Shown here in pieces: positions 52,794 to 61,408 of a stretch of DNA of 64,000 nt. The number at the start of each line of letters is the position of its first letter. The stretch's first letter is position 1. Below the pieces are notes generated by a model. That model had not been told where the DNA came from and did no database searches. It worked only from the letters and a program-made list of their open reading frames with translations. Origin of the DNA: Novosphingobium nitrogenifigens DSM 19370 (GTDB lineage: Bacteria; Pseudomonadota; Alphaproteobacteria; Sphingomonadales; Sphingomonadaceae); NCBI RefSeq assembly GCF_000192575.1, contig NZ_GL876933.1, positions 1 to 64,000 on the forward strand. The letters run 5' to 3'. Made by a program: the position numbers and the translations under genes.

Positions 52794-53795
52794 ATGAACG
52801 AAAACGAAGACAACAGGCCGGAAACCTGGGGGCTGGAAACCAAGCAGCGTAAGCGCAAGCGCATCCTCAAAAGCATTCCCGGCTATCTGTGGATCACCAT
52901 CGCCCTTGCCTGGTTCGCTTATGAAAGCGCCCACTACATCGGCCTTTTCGCCAAGTTGTCGGAATGGGAATTCGGCACCTTCGGCATCAGTTGGCCGATG
53001 TTGACGTTCTGCGTCCTTGCCGGAGCCTTCGGCATTCCCGGAATGCTGCTGATCGCGGCAGCATCCCGCGAGGCCAGGCGAGACGAGGAAAAGGCCACCA
53101 TCGAAGCCTCGCTTGCCGCAAGTGCCGCTGCCGAAGAGGGCGAGGAGGAAACGCCCGTCCATCCCGATATCCAGCGCGCCGAACGCACCGCCCGCCTGCT
53201 CAGCCGCGTCACTCGACTGGCCGCGATGGGCGCGATTGCCTGCCTTATCCCGATCCTCTTCCTGCCCGGGATGCAGGATCATCCGCGTGCCATCAACGCC
53301 GACGCCCCCGGCACCGAGATTTCGGGCGAAGGTCCCGCCCAGTTGACCGGAACGGTGCTCCTGTCCCGCACGGCGACGCTCGAGCATTCCTTCTTCGGTT
53401 TTCGCCGGGCCATGCACATCGCCCCCGTCCTGCCGCCCGCCGGTCAGGACACCATCCATGTCTTCGTCGAAATCACCCAGGACGATCTCGGCGTTGCGCG
53501 GGAACGCGGCACCCGGCTGGCCGTGACCGGTACGCTGGTGCGTCAGGGCATGCCCGGCGCCCTGCGCGTCCTCTATCACAATGCCGGCATCGACCTCGCC
53601 GAGGAAGGCTATGTCCTCTATCGGTATCGCGGCTCGATGCTGCGTCCCTATATCGGGGGCTCGGTGCAATGCGCGCTGATCGGGCTTGCCACGCTGCTCC
53701 TGTGGTTGTGGCAGCGGCGCCACCTGCGCGCCCTTGTTCGCGAAGAGGAAAAGAATGTCCTCGAACTCGATCCGGGGATGGACCTTCCCGCCTGA
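52794..53795 (+). CDS. Uncharacterised membrane protein next to the exosortase
   Basis: 333-aa protein that I do not recognise. It has hydrophobic helices at about 30-50, 65-88, 140-160 and 283-306. A polar, acidic coiled segment (REARRDEEKATIEASLAASAAAEEGEEE) lies between helices two and three, and a beta-rich region of about 120 residues lies between helices three and four, probably periplasmic. The C-terminus is basic then acidic (EEEKNVLELDPGMDLPA). It is divergent from the exosortase gene, separated by a shared regulatory gap, so it may be an accessory protein of the sorting or export system; that is inferred from position only. The stop codon lies inside a tandem repeat. Confidence 0.7.
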   Translation: MNENEDNRPETWGLETKQRKRKRILKSIPGYLWITIALAWFAYESAHYIGLFAKLSEWEFGTFGISWPMLTFCVLAGAFGIPGMLLIAAASREARRDEEKATIEASLAASAAAEEGEEETPVHPDIQRAERTARLLSRVTRLAAMGAIACLIPILFLPGMQDHPRAINADAPGTEISGEGPAQLTGTVLLSRTATLEHSFFGFRRAMHIAPVLPPAGQDTIHVFVEITQDDLGVARERGTRLAVTGTLVRQGMPGALRVLYHNAGIDLAEEGYVLYRYRGSMLRPYIGGSVQCALIGLATLLLWLWQRRHLRALVREEEKNVLELDPGMDLPA

Positions 53796-53847
53796 CAGAC
53801 CTGCTCGCTGACAGGCCTGCTCGCTGACAGGCCTGCTCGCTGACAGG
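53793..53847 (+). repeat. 16-bp tandem repeat overlapping a stop codon
   Basis: Three full copies of TGACAGGCCTGCTCGC (first copy with an A for G) plus a seven-base partial copy. The first TGA is the stop codon of the preceding gene, so the array begins exactly at the end of the coding region. It may be slippage-derived. Confidence 0.85.
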
Positions 53848-53959
53848 GCGTGACCATGCCCCTCCGGATCGTTCCGGTTCTTCGGAGAATATTTTCTTAA
53901 CAGCCGATCAACCATCCGTCGGCACGCAAATTTCAGGGACCGCGACATAGGCTGCGGCC

Positions 53960-54499
53960 ATGTTCCTGTCAGCCAGCCACAATCCGTTTGCGGCAGCGGT
54001 ACTGCTCCTTGCGTCGCTGGGCACGTTTGTCTGGGCCGACAGACAGGACCGATTCCCCGACCACACCTCGACGGCGATGGCCGTGCTCGACAACGGGGCG
54101 AACCGCGATGCGGCATCGCCTCCGGAGACCGGGCTCCCCCGTATCATCCGGCGGGCGCCCGACGGCATGTTCTACGTCTCGGGCAGGATCAACGGCCACA
54201 CCATCCGCTTTCTGGTCGATACCGGTGCCAGCGTCACCGTGCTGACCCCGGAAGACGCCGCAGTTGCGGGGCTGCACAACGCCCCCGGTTCGTCCGCGCG
54301 CGACATCACGACCGTAAGCGATACCATCTCGGGACAGGAAACGAGCCTTGCCCATCTTCACGTCGAAGGCAGGGACATTCAGAACCTGCGCGCGACGGTT
54401 GTCGATACCCGGATCGGCGTCTCGCTGCTCGGTCAGGATGCGCTCGCGCGCCTTGGCCCGATCACGCTTTCGGGCGGAACCATGACACTGGGGCAGTGA
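53960..54499 (+). CDS. Retropepsin-like aspartic protease, membrane-anchored or periplasmic
   Basis: 179-aa protein with an N-terminal hydrophobic segment (AAAVLLLASLGTFVWA) and a single retropepsin fold. The active-site loop FLVDTGAS contains Asp87; a hydrophobic GQDALARLGPI near the end is the usual flap/psi-loop partner, as in TIGR02281-type clan AA proteases of alphaproteobacteria. Such proteins work as homodimers outside the membrane. The gene is single and lies between the exosortase-linked membrane protein and a convergent GT4. Whether it acts on the sorting system is not known. The ATG at 53960 places the signal at the N-terminus. Confidence 0.85.
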   Translation: MFLSASHNPFAAAVLLLASLGTFVWADRQDRFPDHTSTAMAVLDNGANRDAASPPETGLPRIIRRAPDGMFYVSGRINGHTIRFLVDTGASVTVLTPEDAAVAGLHNAPGSSARDITTVSDTISGQETSLAHLHVEGRDIQNLRATVVDTRIGVSLLGQDALARLGPITLSGGTMTLGQ

Positions 54500-54517
54500 T
54501 CGACCGAACGGTCGTCG

Positions 54518-55648
54518 TCAGGCCATCCTTCCGGGCGCACGATCGGTCAGTTCGTGAATCGCGGCTTCGACATGGTCGCCCCAGGCGCGCCAGTTGAGCA
54601 CGTCGTCGTAACGCCTGCGCGCGGCGGCACAGACCCCAGCGAAGCGCGCCTCGTCCCGCCACAAGTCGAGAATACGGTCGGCATAGGCCTCCGGCCCGGC
54701 ATCGAGCGACAGGATCAGGCCGGTCTCACCATCCCGCACGATCGTCTCGATCGCACCGGTGCGCGCGGCGACCACCGGCCTCCCGAATGCCGCCGCCTCG
54801 CAATAGACGATCCCGTAGGCTTCCTGACGGCTCGGCATCACGAAGAAATGCGATTTCCGGTAAAGGTCGACGAACTTGCGGTATTGGGCCGGGTCACTCT
54901 TGTCGAGCATGCCGTGGATGGTGACGCCCTCGACACCCTTTGCCTCCGCAGGCTCTCCTCCGACGATATGGAGGCGCGCGTTCCCGGTCCGGCGGCGCAA
55001 TTCGCGCCAGATGTCGAAGACCAGCGGCCCACCCTTGCGCTCCCAGGCATAGCCGACGAACAACAAGGTCAACGGCTCGCCCGCCCGGGGCGGCTCGTAA
55101 CCGGGATCGACATCCAGATTGGCGCCCATCGGCGCCACCGACAGACAGGGCGCGGTCAGGCCGTAGTGCTCGGAAGCCCCCTTCGCGCCCCAGTCGGAAG
55201 CCATCAGCACCCGGTCCGCGCGTTGCAGGAATTCCCGCTGGACCCGATCCCCTGCGGCCCGGAAACGGGGGCCGAGCGTCGCGTATTTCTCGTAATAGTT
55301 CATGACGGTCATGAACAAGGCGTCGGTCGCATAGACGATCGGCCACTTGCGTTCGATCCCCGCGAGCTTGTGCGCAGCCGAAACCGCAACGATGGCGTCG
55401 GGCCGGATGCGTTCGAGCGCGGCATTGACGACATGGGCATAATAGCCGGTCACCAGCCTGCTACGCCGACAGACGATGCCGTATCGTTCGAATTTCGACA
55501 GTTTGTCGACCCAGTGATCGGCGCGCGGCGTATCGATCACATGGGTATCGGGAAAACGCCTCCGGATTTCCTGAAGCGAATACCACGGGATGCCGCTCCA
55601 TGACGCCTTGGACGAAGGAGTCGAGAGCGCGATATAGGCTATGCGCAA
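54518..55648 (-). CDS. GT4 glycosyltransferase
   Basis: Cytoplasmic GT-B glycosyltransferase (376 aa). The C-terminal half has the GT4 signatures: LLFVGYAWERKGGPLVFDIW near residue 198, LHIVGG, the turn VMPSRQEAYGIVYCEAAAFGRPVVAARTGAIETI with the E-x7-E pattern at about 280-290, and a helical end. The N-terminal half starts with RIAYIALSTPSSKASWSG. A TTG at 55648 is preferred because GGAGAGG lies four bases upstream and the first beta strand follows at once; a TTG at 55684 would add 12 residues. It lies downstream of the ketoacyl synthase gene on the same strand, about 64 bp apart, and may use the acyl-linked or sugar acceptor made by that group. Confidence 0.85.
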   Translation of the reverse strand: MRIAYIALSTPSSKASWSGIPWYSLQEIRRRFPDTHVIDTPRADHWVDKLSKFERYGIVCRRSRLVTGYYAHVVNAALERIRPDAIVAVSAAHKLAGIERKWPIVYATDALFMTVMNYYEKYATLGPRFRAAGDRVQREFLQRADRVLMASDWGAKGASEHYGLTAPCLSVAPMGANLDVDPGYEPPRAGEPLTLLFVGYAWERKGGPLVFDIWRELRRRTGNARLHIVGGEPAEAKGVEGVTIHGMLDKSDPAQYRKFVDLYRKSHFFVMPSRQEAYGIVYCEAAAFGRPVVAARTGAIETIVRDGETGLILSLDAGPEAYADRILDLWRDEARFAGVCAAARRRYDDVLNWRAWGDHVEAAIHELTDRAPGRMA

Positions 55649-55712
55649 GGGACCTCTCCATTGCCGAGCGGGAACGATTGCCAAGACAGCAGAGAGTTAC
55701 CTCCTGAAAATC

Positions 55713-56933
55713 CTATACCTTCCCGAATATAAGCACAGCGTTAAGGCCGCCAAAAGCAAATGAATTGGACATGGCCGCGCCAAGGTGTGCTTCGCGCGGG
55801 CCGTCGGGGACCATGTCGATGCCCAGTGCCTCGTCCGGCTCGGTGCAATTGGCCGTCGGCGGCACAACCTGCCGGGCAAGGGCCATGACCGTGACCACAG
55901 CCTCCATCGCACCGGCCGCCCCCAGACAATGGCCCAGAACGCCCTTGGACGAAGAAACCGGCGGCGGGGCCTCGCCAAAGACCTGGCGAATCGCGCGCGC
56001 CTCGGTCTGGTCGTTGATCGCCGTCCCGGTCCCGTGCGCATTGATATAACCGACCTGCCCCGGATCGAGCCCGGCGTCGCGAAGCGCCAGAGACATCGCC
56101 GCCGCAATGCTGGTCTCGTCGGGCGAAGTCAGATCTCCGGCGTCGGCATTCCCGCCAAAGCCGATGACCTCGGCCAGGATCGTCGCCCCCCGCGCCGTGG
56201 CGTGGTCGAAATCCTCCAGCACCAGCATCGCCGCGCCCTCACCCAGGACGAGACCATTGCGATTCTTGGAAAACGGACGACAGGTGTCGCTCGACAGGAC
56301 GCGCAAGGCTTCCCAGCCTGCAATCGTCCCGGCCGTGATACAGGCCTCGCTGCCCCCGGCGACCGCCACTTTGACAGCGCCCGAGCGCACCATCAGGAAA
56401 GCCTGTCCGATGGCATGGGTGCCCGATGCGCAGGCGCTGCCCACGGCATAGCTCATGCCCTTGATACCGAGATCGATCGTCACCTGACTGGGCGCGGCAT
56501 TGAACATCAGGCGCGGAACCGTCAGCGGATGCATCCGCATCGTATCCTCGCCATAGAGGCGATAATAGGAATCATCGAGCGTCCCGATTCCCCCGACACC
56601 GACGCCGACGATGCAGGCCGCCTCGCGCACGTCCTGCGAATCGCGTTCCAGCCCCGACTGCGCAAAGGCTTCGCGCGCGGCGACCACCGCGAACTGGGAA
56701 AAACGATCAAGCGCGCTCAGCCGTCGCGCGGGGAAATGGCTGGCCGGATCGAAATCAGCAACTTGCGCCGCGATTCGGCAGGACACGTAGTCCTGCCGGG
56801 CAATCCCATGCAGCGCCCGGATGGCGGTGACACCATCGCGCACCGCTTCCCAGCTCGATGCCACGTCATGTCCGGCGGCAGACACCATGCCCACGCCGGT
56901 AATCGCGACACGTTTCACTGCCCTGTCTGTCAC
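55713..56933 (-). CDS. Beta-ketoacyl-ACP synthase (FabF/NodE-like)
   Basis: Condensing enzyme of 406 aa, KAS II type. The catalytic triad region is complete: Cys168 in GSACASGTHA, His300 in NAHGTGT and His335 in GHCLGAAG, with Lys330 in SSSKG. It starts ITGVGMVSAAG and ends NSFAFGGLNAVL. The gene overlaps the ACP gene upstream (GTGA). A dedicated synthase/ACP pair outside the main fatty-acid operon is like nodE/nodF, which make special acyl chains for Nod factors, or like pairs in aryl polyene and lipid loci. Here it lies beside a GT4 and near other glycan genes, so a special acyl group for a glycan is suggested. GTG 56933 start is within the overlap. Confidence 0.9.
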   Translation of the reverse strand: MTDRAVKRVAITGVGMVSAAGHDVASSWEAVRDGVTAIRALHGIARQDYVSCRIAAQVADFDPASHFPARRLSALDRFSQFAVVAAREAFAQSGLERDSQDVREAACIVGVGVGGIGTLDDSYYRLYGEDTMRMHPLTVPRLMFNAAPSQVTIDLGIKGMSYAVGSACASGTHAIGQAFLMVRSGAVKVAVAGGSEACITAGTIAGWEALRVLSSDTCRPFSKNRNGLVLGEGAAMLVLEDFDHATARGATILAEVIGFGGNADAGDLTSPDETSIAAAMSLALRDAGLDPGQVGYINAHGTGTAINDQTEARAIRQVFGEAPPPVSSSKGVLGHCLGAAGAMEAVVTVMALARQVVPPTANCTEPDEALGIDMVPDGPREAHLGAAMSNSFAFGGLNAVLIFGKV

Positions 56934-57193
56934 TGTCCTGTCTGCCGTTTCTTTTCGAGCTCGGCATCCACCATGCGCACGAGGTCGCCGACGGTCATCG
57001 AACTTCCGGCAAGGCCCTCGTTGGCATTATAGTTAATCGCGATCCCGAACTTTTCCTCGATCGCGAACAGGGTCTCGATCACGTCGAGGGATTCGAACCC
57101 CGCTTCGGTCAGGTCCGTATCGCTCTGAAAGTCTCCGGGATTCCGGCCCAGTTGCCCGGCCACCACGTCCCTCACTATTCCGAAAGTAGACAT
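56930..57193 (-). CDS. Acyl carrier protein (NodF-like)
   Basis: Small acidic carrier of 87 aa. The phosphopantetheine attachment site is GFESLDVIE, Ser35, where the usual Asp before Ser is Glu; the following helix LFAIEEKFGIAI is the normal recognition helix. It would carry the acyl chain extended by the overlapping beta-ketoacyl synthase. A longer loop (NYNANEGLAGSS) after helix III and an extended tail (EKKRQTGQ) distinguish it from the housekeeping ACP. ATG 57193 follows GGTGGGG; GTG 57199 is possible. First gene of a minus-strand operon ACP-KS-GT4; about 440 bp of divergent non-coding DNA lie upstream. Confidence 0.9.
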   Translation of the reverse strand: MSTFGIVRDVVAGQLGRNPGDFQSDTDLTEAGFESLDVIETLFAIEEKFGIAINYNANEGLAGSSMTVGDLVRMVDAELEKKRQTGQ

Positions 57194-57199
57194 GGTCAC

Positions 57200-57632
57200 C
57201 CCACCTTCGCCAATGAGCGTTTCGAAGTCGTCATCGTTTCAGCCCCCCAAAAGCCATGATGAAAATGACTTGATTCAATGACATTCGCAAGGCGACTATC
57301 ACACTCTCCAACCATCATGGACCAATCGACGACAGAACATAACAACAGATGTCCCATTCGAGGACGGAACGCCCGATTGTCACGACGGGATCATGGCGAT
57401 ACCCATTGCGGTGGGAAACAGCCGTCGATGCGGGATCGGCACCGTCTTGCCGACAATGACGACACGACGCGCGCCCCGGAAAACATGGTAAACAACAGGC
57501 CGGTCGAACAAGTTCCGACTTCCCCGAAGAGCGGCATCCGGGCGGAAAAATTCAGACGGGATGTTCCCCTGAACATCCTTCTGTGATTGAGTCCGACCCG
57601 AAGTTCATACCGGCACACAGGAGCGGCAGGGG
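57200..57632. promoter_or_regulatory. Divergent regulatory gap with a perfect hairpin
   Basis: About 433 bp between the ACP gene (minus) and the acetyltransferase gene (plus), both of which need promoters here. A perfect 8-bp inverted repeat GGATGTTC / GAACATCC with a four-base loop occupies 57559-57578, about 55 bp before the plus start, and may be an operator or leader hairpin. A 102-codon frame at 57278-57586 has no convincing start or homology and is not counted as a gene. Confidence 0.45.
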
Positions 57633-58121
57633 ATGGCAAGTCTCAACAAGTTGCGGGGAATTCAGCGCACGCTGATGAAAGCGCGCATCTTCCTGATGAC
57701 GCGCGTCTGGAAGATGTCGATTCACCCGACCGCCCGAATCTCGATGACGGCGAAGCTGGACAAGACCTATCCCAAGGGCGTTCACATCGACCGGTTTTCC
57801 TATGTCGCGTTCGGTGCGACCATCCTGTGCCACGACATGACGCGAGGCCTTTACACCGATACCCATATCGGACCGCGCTGCTTCATCGGCGCGCGCAGCC
57901 TCATCATGCCCGGCGTTACCGTGGGCGAGGGATCCATCGTGGCAGCCGGGGCAGTCGTCACGCGCGATGTCCCGCCGGGGTCGATCGTCGCGGGCAACCC
58001 GGCCACGATCATCCGCAGCGGGATCGAGGTCGGACCTTACGGACGCTTCGCCTCGGCCGGGATCTCGCCCGAAGACCAGAAGCGCTATGACGAGGTGGTC
58101 GCGCGCGAAGGCGGCGCGTAA
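57633..58121 (+). CDS. Hexapeptide-repeat acyltransferase (NodL/LacA/WbbJ-like)
   Basis: 162-aa left-handed beta-helix acyltransferase. Hexapeptide-type turns are visible in [67 protein letters not shown]. The loop histidine of the catalytic site is probably His in CHDMTRG. Such enzymes use acetyl-CoA or an acyl-ACP to O-acetylate sugars. The N-terminal 50 residues are basic with an amphipathic helix ([13 protein letters not shown]). It is divergent from the ACP/ketoacyl synthase operon and AGGAGCGGCAGGGG precedes the ATG. A strong hairpin follows the gene. The donor, acetyl or longer acyl, is unknown. Confidence 0.85.
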   Translation: MASLNKLRGIQRTLMKARIFLMTRVWKMSIHPTARISMTAKLDKTYPKGVHIDRFSYVAFGATILCHDMTRGLYTDTHIGPRCFIGARSLIMPGVTVGEGSIVAAGAVVTRDVPPGSIVAGNPATIIRSGIEVGPYGRFASAGISPEDQKRYDEVVAREGGA

Positions 58122-58159
58122 ACCTCAGGGCGGCAGGGTCGCCCCACCCCCATACGACA

Positions 58160-58192
58160 AACGGCCCACTCCCGCCGGGGGAATGGGCCGTT
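58160..58192. terminator. Bidirectional terminator hairpin
   Basis: Perfect 9-bp inverted repeat AACGGCCCA / TGGGCCGTT with an inner TCCC/GGGGA stem and a GCCG loop. It lies between the convergent acetyltransferase and beta-helix genes and is not followed by a T-run on either side. It probably ends both transcripts. Confidence 0.75.
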
Positions 58193-58249
58193 CGCGAATT
58201 GCACCTGATGGATCAGGCATCCCGGCAATGGGAATGCCTCATGCCGGGC

Positions 58250-59728
58250 TCAGAGAACGAGGTCGGCTGCGACCAGGCTCTTCACGTTCAGGAGTTCGAT
58301 GGTGAAATCGGCAACGCCGTCACCGTTGAGGTCACCCGAGACATAGGAACTGCCGTTGACGACCTGATAGTGCAATTCGCCCGCGTGATGGGTGAAAGCG
58401 GCCGTTCCGATATAGCTGAAAGCCTCGTTGGTCGAAGTCCCGGAAATCGCATCGACCGCCGAAAGGTCGAGGTGGTCCCCCTGCGAATGGCTGAACCCGA
58501 CGATGACATCGGGCGTCGACATGCTGGTCCCGGTGAGGTCGCTGGCATGGAACGCGAAGGTGTCCTTCGACCACGTGCCGAAGATCGTCTCGTGCGCCGC
58601 GCCGGTGCTGGTTGCAAGCGTCGGAGTCGTGGCATAGGTCGTGTTGGTGCCGCTGGCGGTCCCGTGGAGTGCAGCCTGATCGGCGACCAGCGACGCGAAC
58701 TGGCTGGTGGTGATGTAGCTCTTGGGAAGGTCGCTTCCGAGCAGCGTCGAATATTGCGACACCAGCGACTGACCACCGTCACCCGAGATCGGGATGACCT
58801 TGTTGTTCTGATAGCTGGTGAACGTCGAATTGGTCATCTGCAGTGTCGTTGCGGCATTGTTGTCCGCGCTGACGCCCGTGCTGTTGATCACCGTCAGCCA
58901 CGACGTCGTGTTCGCCGAAGTGCTCAGCGAGCCGACCACGTTGCCGCTGACCGTCGCGCCGTTGACGTGGGAAAGCAGGATGCCGTTCCACAGGCCGCCG
59001 ATGACGACGTTGTTGGTCACCGTGACGTTCTGATAGGGCAGCGTGCCGACCTGGTCGGAAATGAACACGCCCTGGATCGGGTCGCCGCTGCCGGCATAGA
59101 AGACGTTGCCGGTGACAGTGATGTCATGGGCCGACGTGGTCGTGTTGGTGGTCCAGAACTGGATCGCGTCGGGGTGGTCGCCGCTCGCCGGGTGGAAATC
59201 GGTGAAGAAGTTGTTCGCGACCTTGATCTGGCTGTTGCCGCCGCTGTCGATCCCGTCAGAACGGATGTCGTGGAAGTAATTCCCGCTGACCGTCACGTTG
59301 GTGTTGTTGAGCAGCGTAAGACCAACGCGGGTGTGGGTGAATTCCGAGTTCGTGACCGTGACGTTGGTGCTCGAACGGATGAAGAAGGGCGACTGCGTAT
59401 AGCCGGTCGAACCCGCGGCACCGGTAACGGTGACATGGTCGAACGTGATGTTCTTCGAATTCGCGACCTGGAAGGACGAGGAAGTCGTGACCGCATTGAG
59501 GTTGAGGTTCGAGAACGTGATGCCCGAATCACCCGATACGGTAAGTTTCGTGATGACTGCCTTGTTGGTCGGGTCTGCCGAAGCAATGGTTATCCCGGAG
59601 CCATAGTTCATATTCGAAATACTGACGCTCGAATATGTTCCGGCCTTGAGCAGAATAGTGTCGCCGGACTTGGCCGATTTGAGAGCCGAAGCCAGTTGGG
59701 TATTCGTCGCAACGGTGATCGTTGTCAT
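58250..59728 (-). CDS. Secreted right-handed beta-helix protein with RTX/M10-type C-terminus
   Basis: Extracellular 492-aa protein without an N-terminal signal peptide. Residues 1-320 are Asn/Thr/Ser-rich strands with regular turns (GDTILLKAGTYSSV, NVTVTNSEFTHTRVGLTLLNNTNVTVSGNYF) of a parallel beta-helix. HPDAIQFW (about 182-189) matches a block in the protein at 30069-30896. From about 385 to the end the sequence resembles the C-terminal domain of M10/RTX proteins (DVIVGFSHSQGDHLDLSAVDAISG, then DLNGDGVADFTIELLNV) and ends in AADLVL, a likely type I secretion signal. Lyases and C5-epimerases share this fold. Its substrate may be the local exopolysaccharide. Base use agrees with neighbours though Thr/Asn are high. 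GAGG precedes the ATG. Confidence 0.8.
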   Translation of the reverse strand: MTTITVATNTQLASALKSAKSGDTILLKAGTYSSVSISNMNYGSGITIASADPTNKAVITKLTVSGDSGITFSNLNLNAVTTSSSFQVANSKNITFDHVTVTGAAGSTGYTQSPFFIRSSTNVTVTNSEFTHTRVGLTLLNNTNVTVSGNYFHDIRSDGIDSGGNSQIKVANNFFTDFHPASGDHPDAIQFWTTNTTTSAHDITVTGNVFYAGSGDPIQGVFISDQVGTLPYQNVTVTNNVVIGGLWNGILLSHVNGATVSGNVVGSLSTSANTTSWLTVINSTGVSADNNAATTLQMTNSTFTSYQNNKVIPISGDGGQSLVSQYSTLLGSDLPKSYITTSQFASLVADQAALHGTASGTNTTYATTPTLATSTGAAHETIFGTWSKDTFAFHASDLTGTSMSTPDVIVGFSHSQGDHLDLSAVDAISGTSTNEAFSYIGTAAFTHHAGELHYQVVNGSSYVSGDLNGDGVADFTIELLNVKSLVAADLVL

Positions 59729-60054
59729 GTTAATGCCTCGCGCCCCGTGAACGGGTTCTGGACGAACCCCCTGTGACGCTTGGATTTCCGCACCCTCGCT
59801 TTATAAATTTGTTCCGTTCATGCTTATCAGCGCATTAGGAATTAGTCTCCAATCCGGTTAGTAGACTGAAACGGATTGGCTTTTCCGCCAATTTAATCCG
59901 TATGCAAACGTATTCCTAAATTCAGGAATAACTCCAAAGTCACTCTTTCACCGCGGATTTCCGCCATTTTCCTCGCCCGAAGGACAGGGCCGCGCCGCAT
60001 CAAGCGGCTTCGCGAATCACCCCGATTGCCGCAAATCGTGCGCAAACGCCTGGA
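59729..60054. promoter_or_regulatory. Regulatory gap upstream of the RTX beta-helix gene
   Basis: About 325 bp, AT-rich compared with genes. Two perfect inverted repeats are visible: CCAATCCG / CGGATTGG (59849-59856 and 59872-59879) and TATTCCT / AGGAATA (59911-59917 and 59924-59930). They are 120-200 bp from the start of the minus-strand beta-helix gene and are good operator candidates. The downstream part also carries the 3' end area of the permease gene. No coding frame is supported. Confidence 0.5.
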
Positions 60055-61407
60055 TCAGGCGAAAGGATCGCCCTTGACCGGCGAGAGGGATCGGTCCTGT
60101 CGGGCAAGAACAAGGCCCCACCATGCAAGACCGAGCCCCAGCCAGACGAGGCCCAGCACGAGCGCCGAACGGTTCATGCCCGCCAGTACGGCGAGCACGA
60201 CGGCAATGCCCAAAAGCGGTGACGCGACATGGAGCGCGATATTGCGGCGCCCCGGATGGCGGGCGAAATGGACCAGCACGCAAACGTGCAGGAGGCTGAA
60301 ACCGAACAGGGCGCCGAAATTCACGAAAGCGGCAAGCTGGTCGAGCGCATCGCGCAGCCACAGCGCAACCGCGAGCGAGATCGCGGTCGAAACCAGCATC
60401 GCCACATGCGGCGTGTTGTAACGGGGATGCAGCCGGGCAAAGGCCGCAGGCAATTGCCGGTCGCGCCCCATGGCATAGAGCACGCGGGCAACACCCACCT
60501 GCATCGGCAAGGCATTGGTGAACCCCACGAGCACGGCATAGAACCACGCGAGCAGGATCCGTGCCCATGGTCCGCCGAGCTGCCCGGTCATTTCATAGGC
60601 CGCCGCATCGATGCTGGTGAACCGCATCCCCTGCATCGCATTGCCCAGAATCCAGGCCACTGCCACAAACAGCACCGTCGCCACCAGCAGGACCAGCAGG
60701 ATCGCCCGCCCGAGCGTGCGCCCGCTGCGGTCGGCGGTATCCTCGGCCAGAGTGGAAACCGCGTCGAACCCCAGGAATGACATCACGCAGATCGATGTCC
60801 CGGCCAGCACCGCCGACCAGTCGGGCGCCCCATGCATGAAAGGCGCAAGGCCGAGCCCCGCCGCGCCGTGCCGATGCACGCTGACCACGGCCGCCAGCGT
60901 CATCAGCCCGCCCATGACCAGAACCTGCACGACGACGCTGCCCGAAGAGACCGTCGCAGTCGAGCGCACCCCGAACCAGTTGACGCCGGTCGTGAACGCG
61001 CAGAGCAGCACGATCCACACTGCCCGATCGACACCGGGCATGAGCTGTCCCAGCGCCACCGCCATGACGAGATAGACGAATGCCGGGATCAGCAGATAGT
61101 CGAGCAGGATGACCCAGCCCGCGATGAAACCGGGCATGGGCCCCAGCACGTGGCGGGCAAAGCCGTAGACAGATCCCGCCGTCCTCACTTCGCGCACCAT
61201 CACGGCATAGCTTGCCGCCGTGAACGCCATGCACAGCCCGCCCAAAAGGTAGGACAAGGCGATGAGCCCCCCGGACGCCTGCCAGACCAGCCCCAACGTC
61301 GAAAGCGGCGCGACCGGTGCGATATAGGCCAGGCCGTAGGCGACGAGGTCGTGCAGCCGAAGCTGTCGTTTCAGCCCGGCCTGCCCATCCCCCGTTCCCT
61401 CGTGCAT
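60055..61407 (-). CDS. APC-family amino acid/polyamine permease
   Basis: Inner-membrane transporter of 450 aa with about 12 hydrophobic helices. The N-terminal segment LRLHDLVAYGLAYIAPVAPLSTLGLV has the unwound helix I pattern of the amino acid-polyamine-organocation superfamily, and the SFLGFDAVSTLAEDT motif lies near residue 210, as in amino acid permeases. It is encoded directly after the acetylpolyamine amidohydrolase gene (stop and start within two bases), so the pair may take up and use acetylated polyamines. ATG 61407 follows GGAGCC; TTG 61422 is less likely. Substrate is inferred from the neighbour only. Confidence 0.88.
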   Translation of the reverse strand: MHEGTGDGQAGLKRQLRLHDLVAYGLAYIAPVAPLSTLGLVWQASGGLIALSYLLGGLCMAFTAASYAVMVREVRTAGSVYGFARHVLGPMPGFIAGWVILLDYLLIPAFVYLVMAVALGQLMPGVDRAVWIVLLCAFTTGVNWFGVRSTATVSSGSVVVQVLVMGGLMTLAAVVSVHRHGAAGLGLAPFMHGAPDWSAVLAGTSICVMSFLGFDAVSTLAEDTADRSGRTLGRAILLVLLVATVLFVAVAWILGNAMQGMRFTSIDAAAYEMTGQLGGPWARILLAWFYAVLVGFTNALPMQVGVARVLYAMGRDRQLPAAFARLHPRYNTPHVAMLVSTAISLAVALWLRDALDQLAAFVNFGALFGFSLLHVCVLVHFARHPGRRNIALHVASPLLGIAVVLAVLAGMNRSALVLGLVWLGLGLAWWGLVLARQDRSLSPVKGDPFA

Positions 61408-61408
61408 G

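Noticed and set aside
57278..57586. 102-codon frame in the gap before the acetyltransferase gene
   Set aside because: No ribosome site, no family likeness and an ordinary charged composition; the region contains a hairpin and needs room for two promoters.
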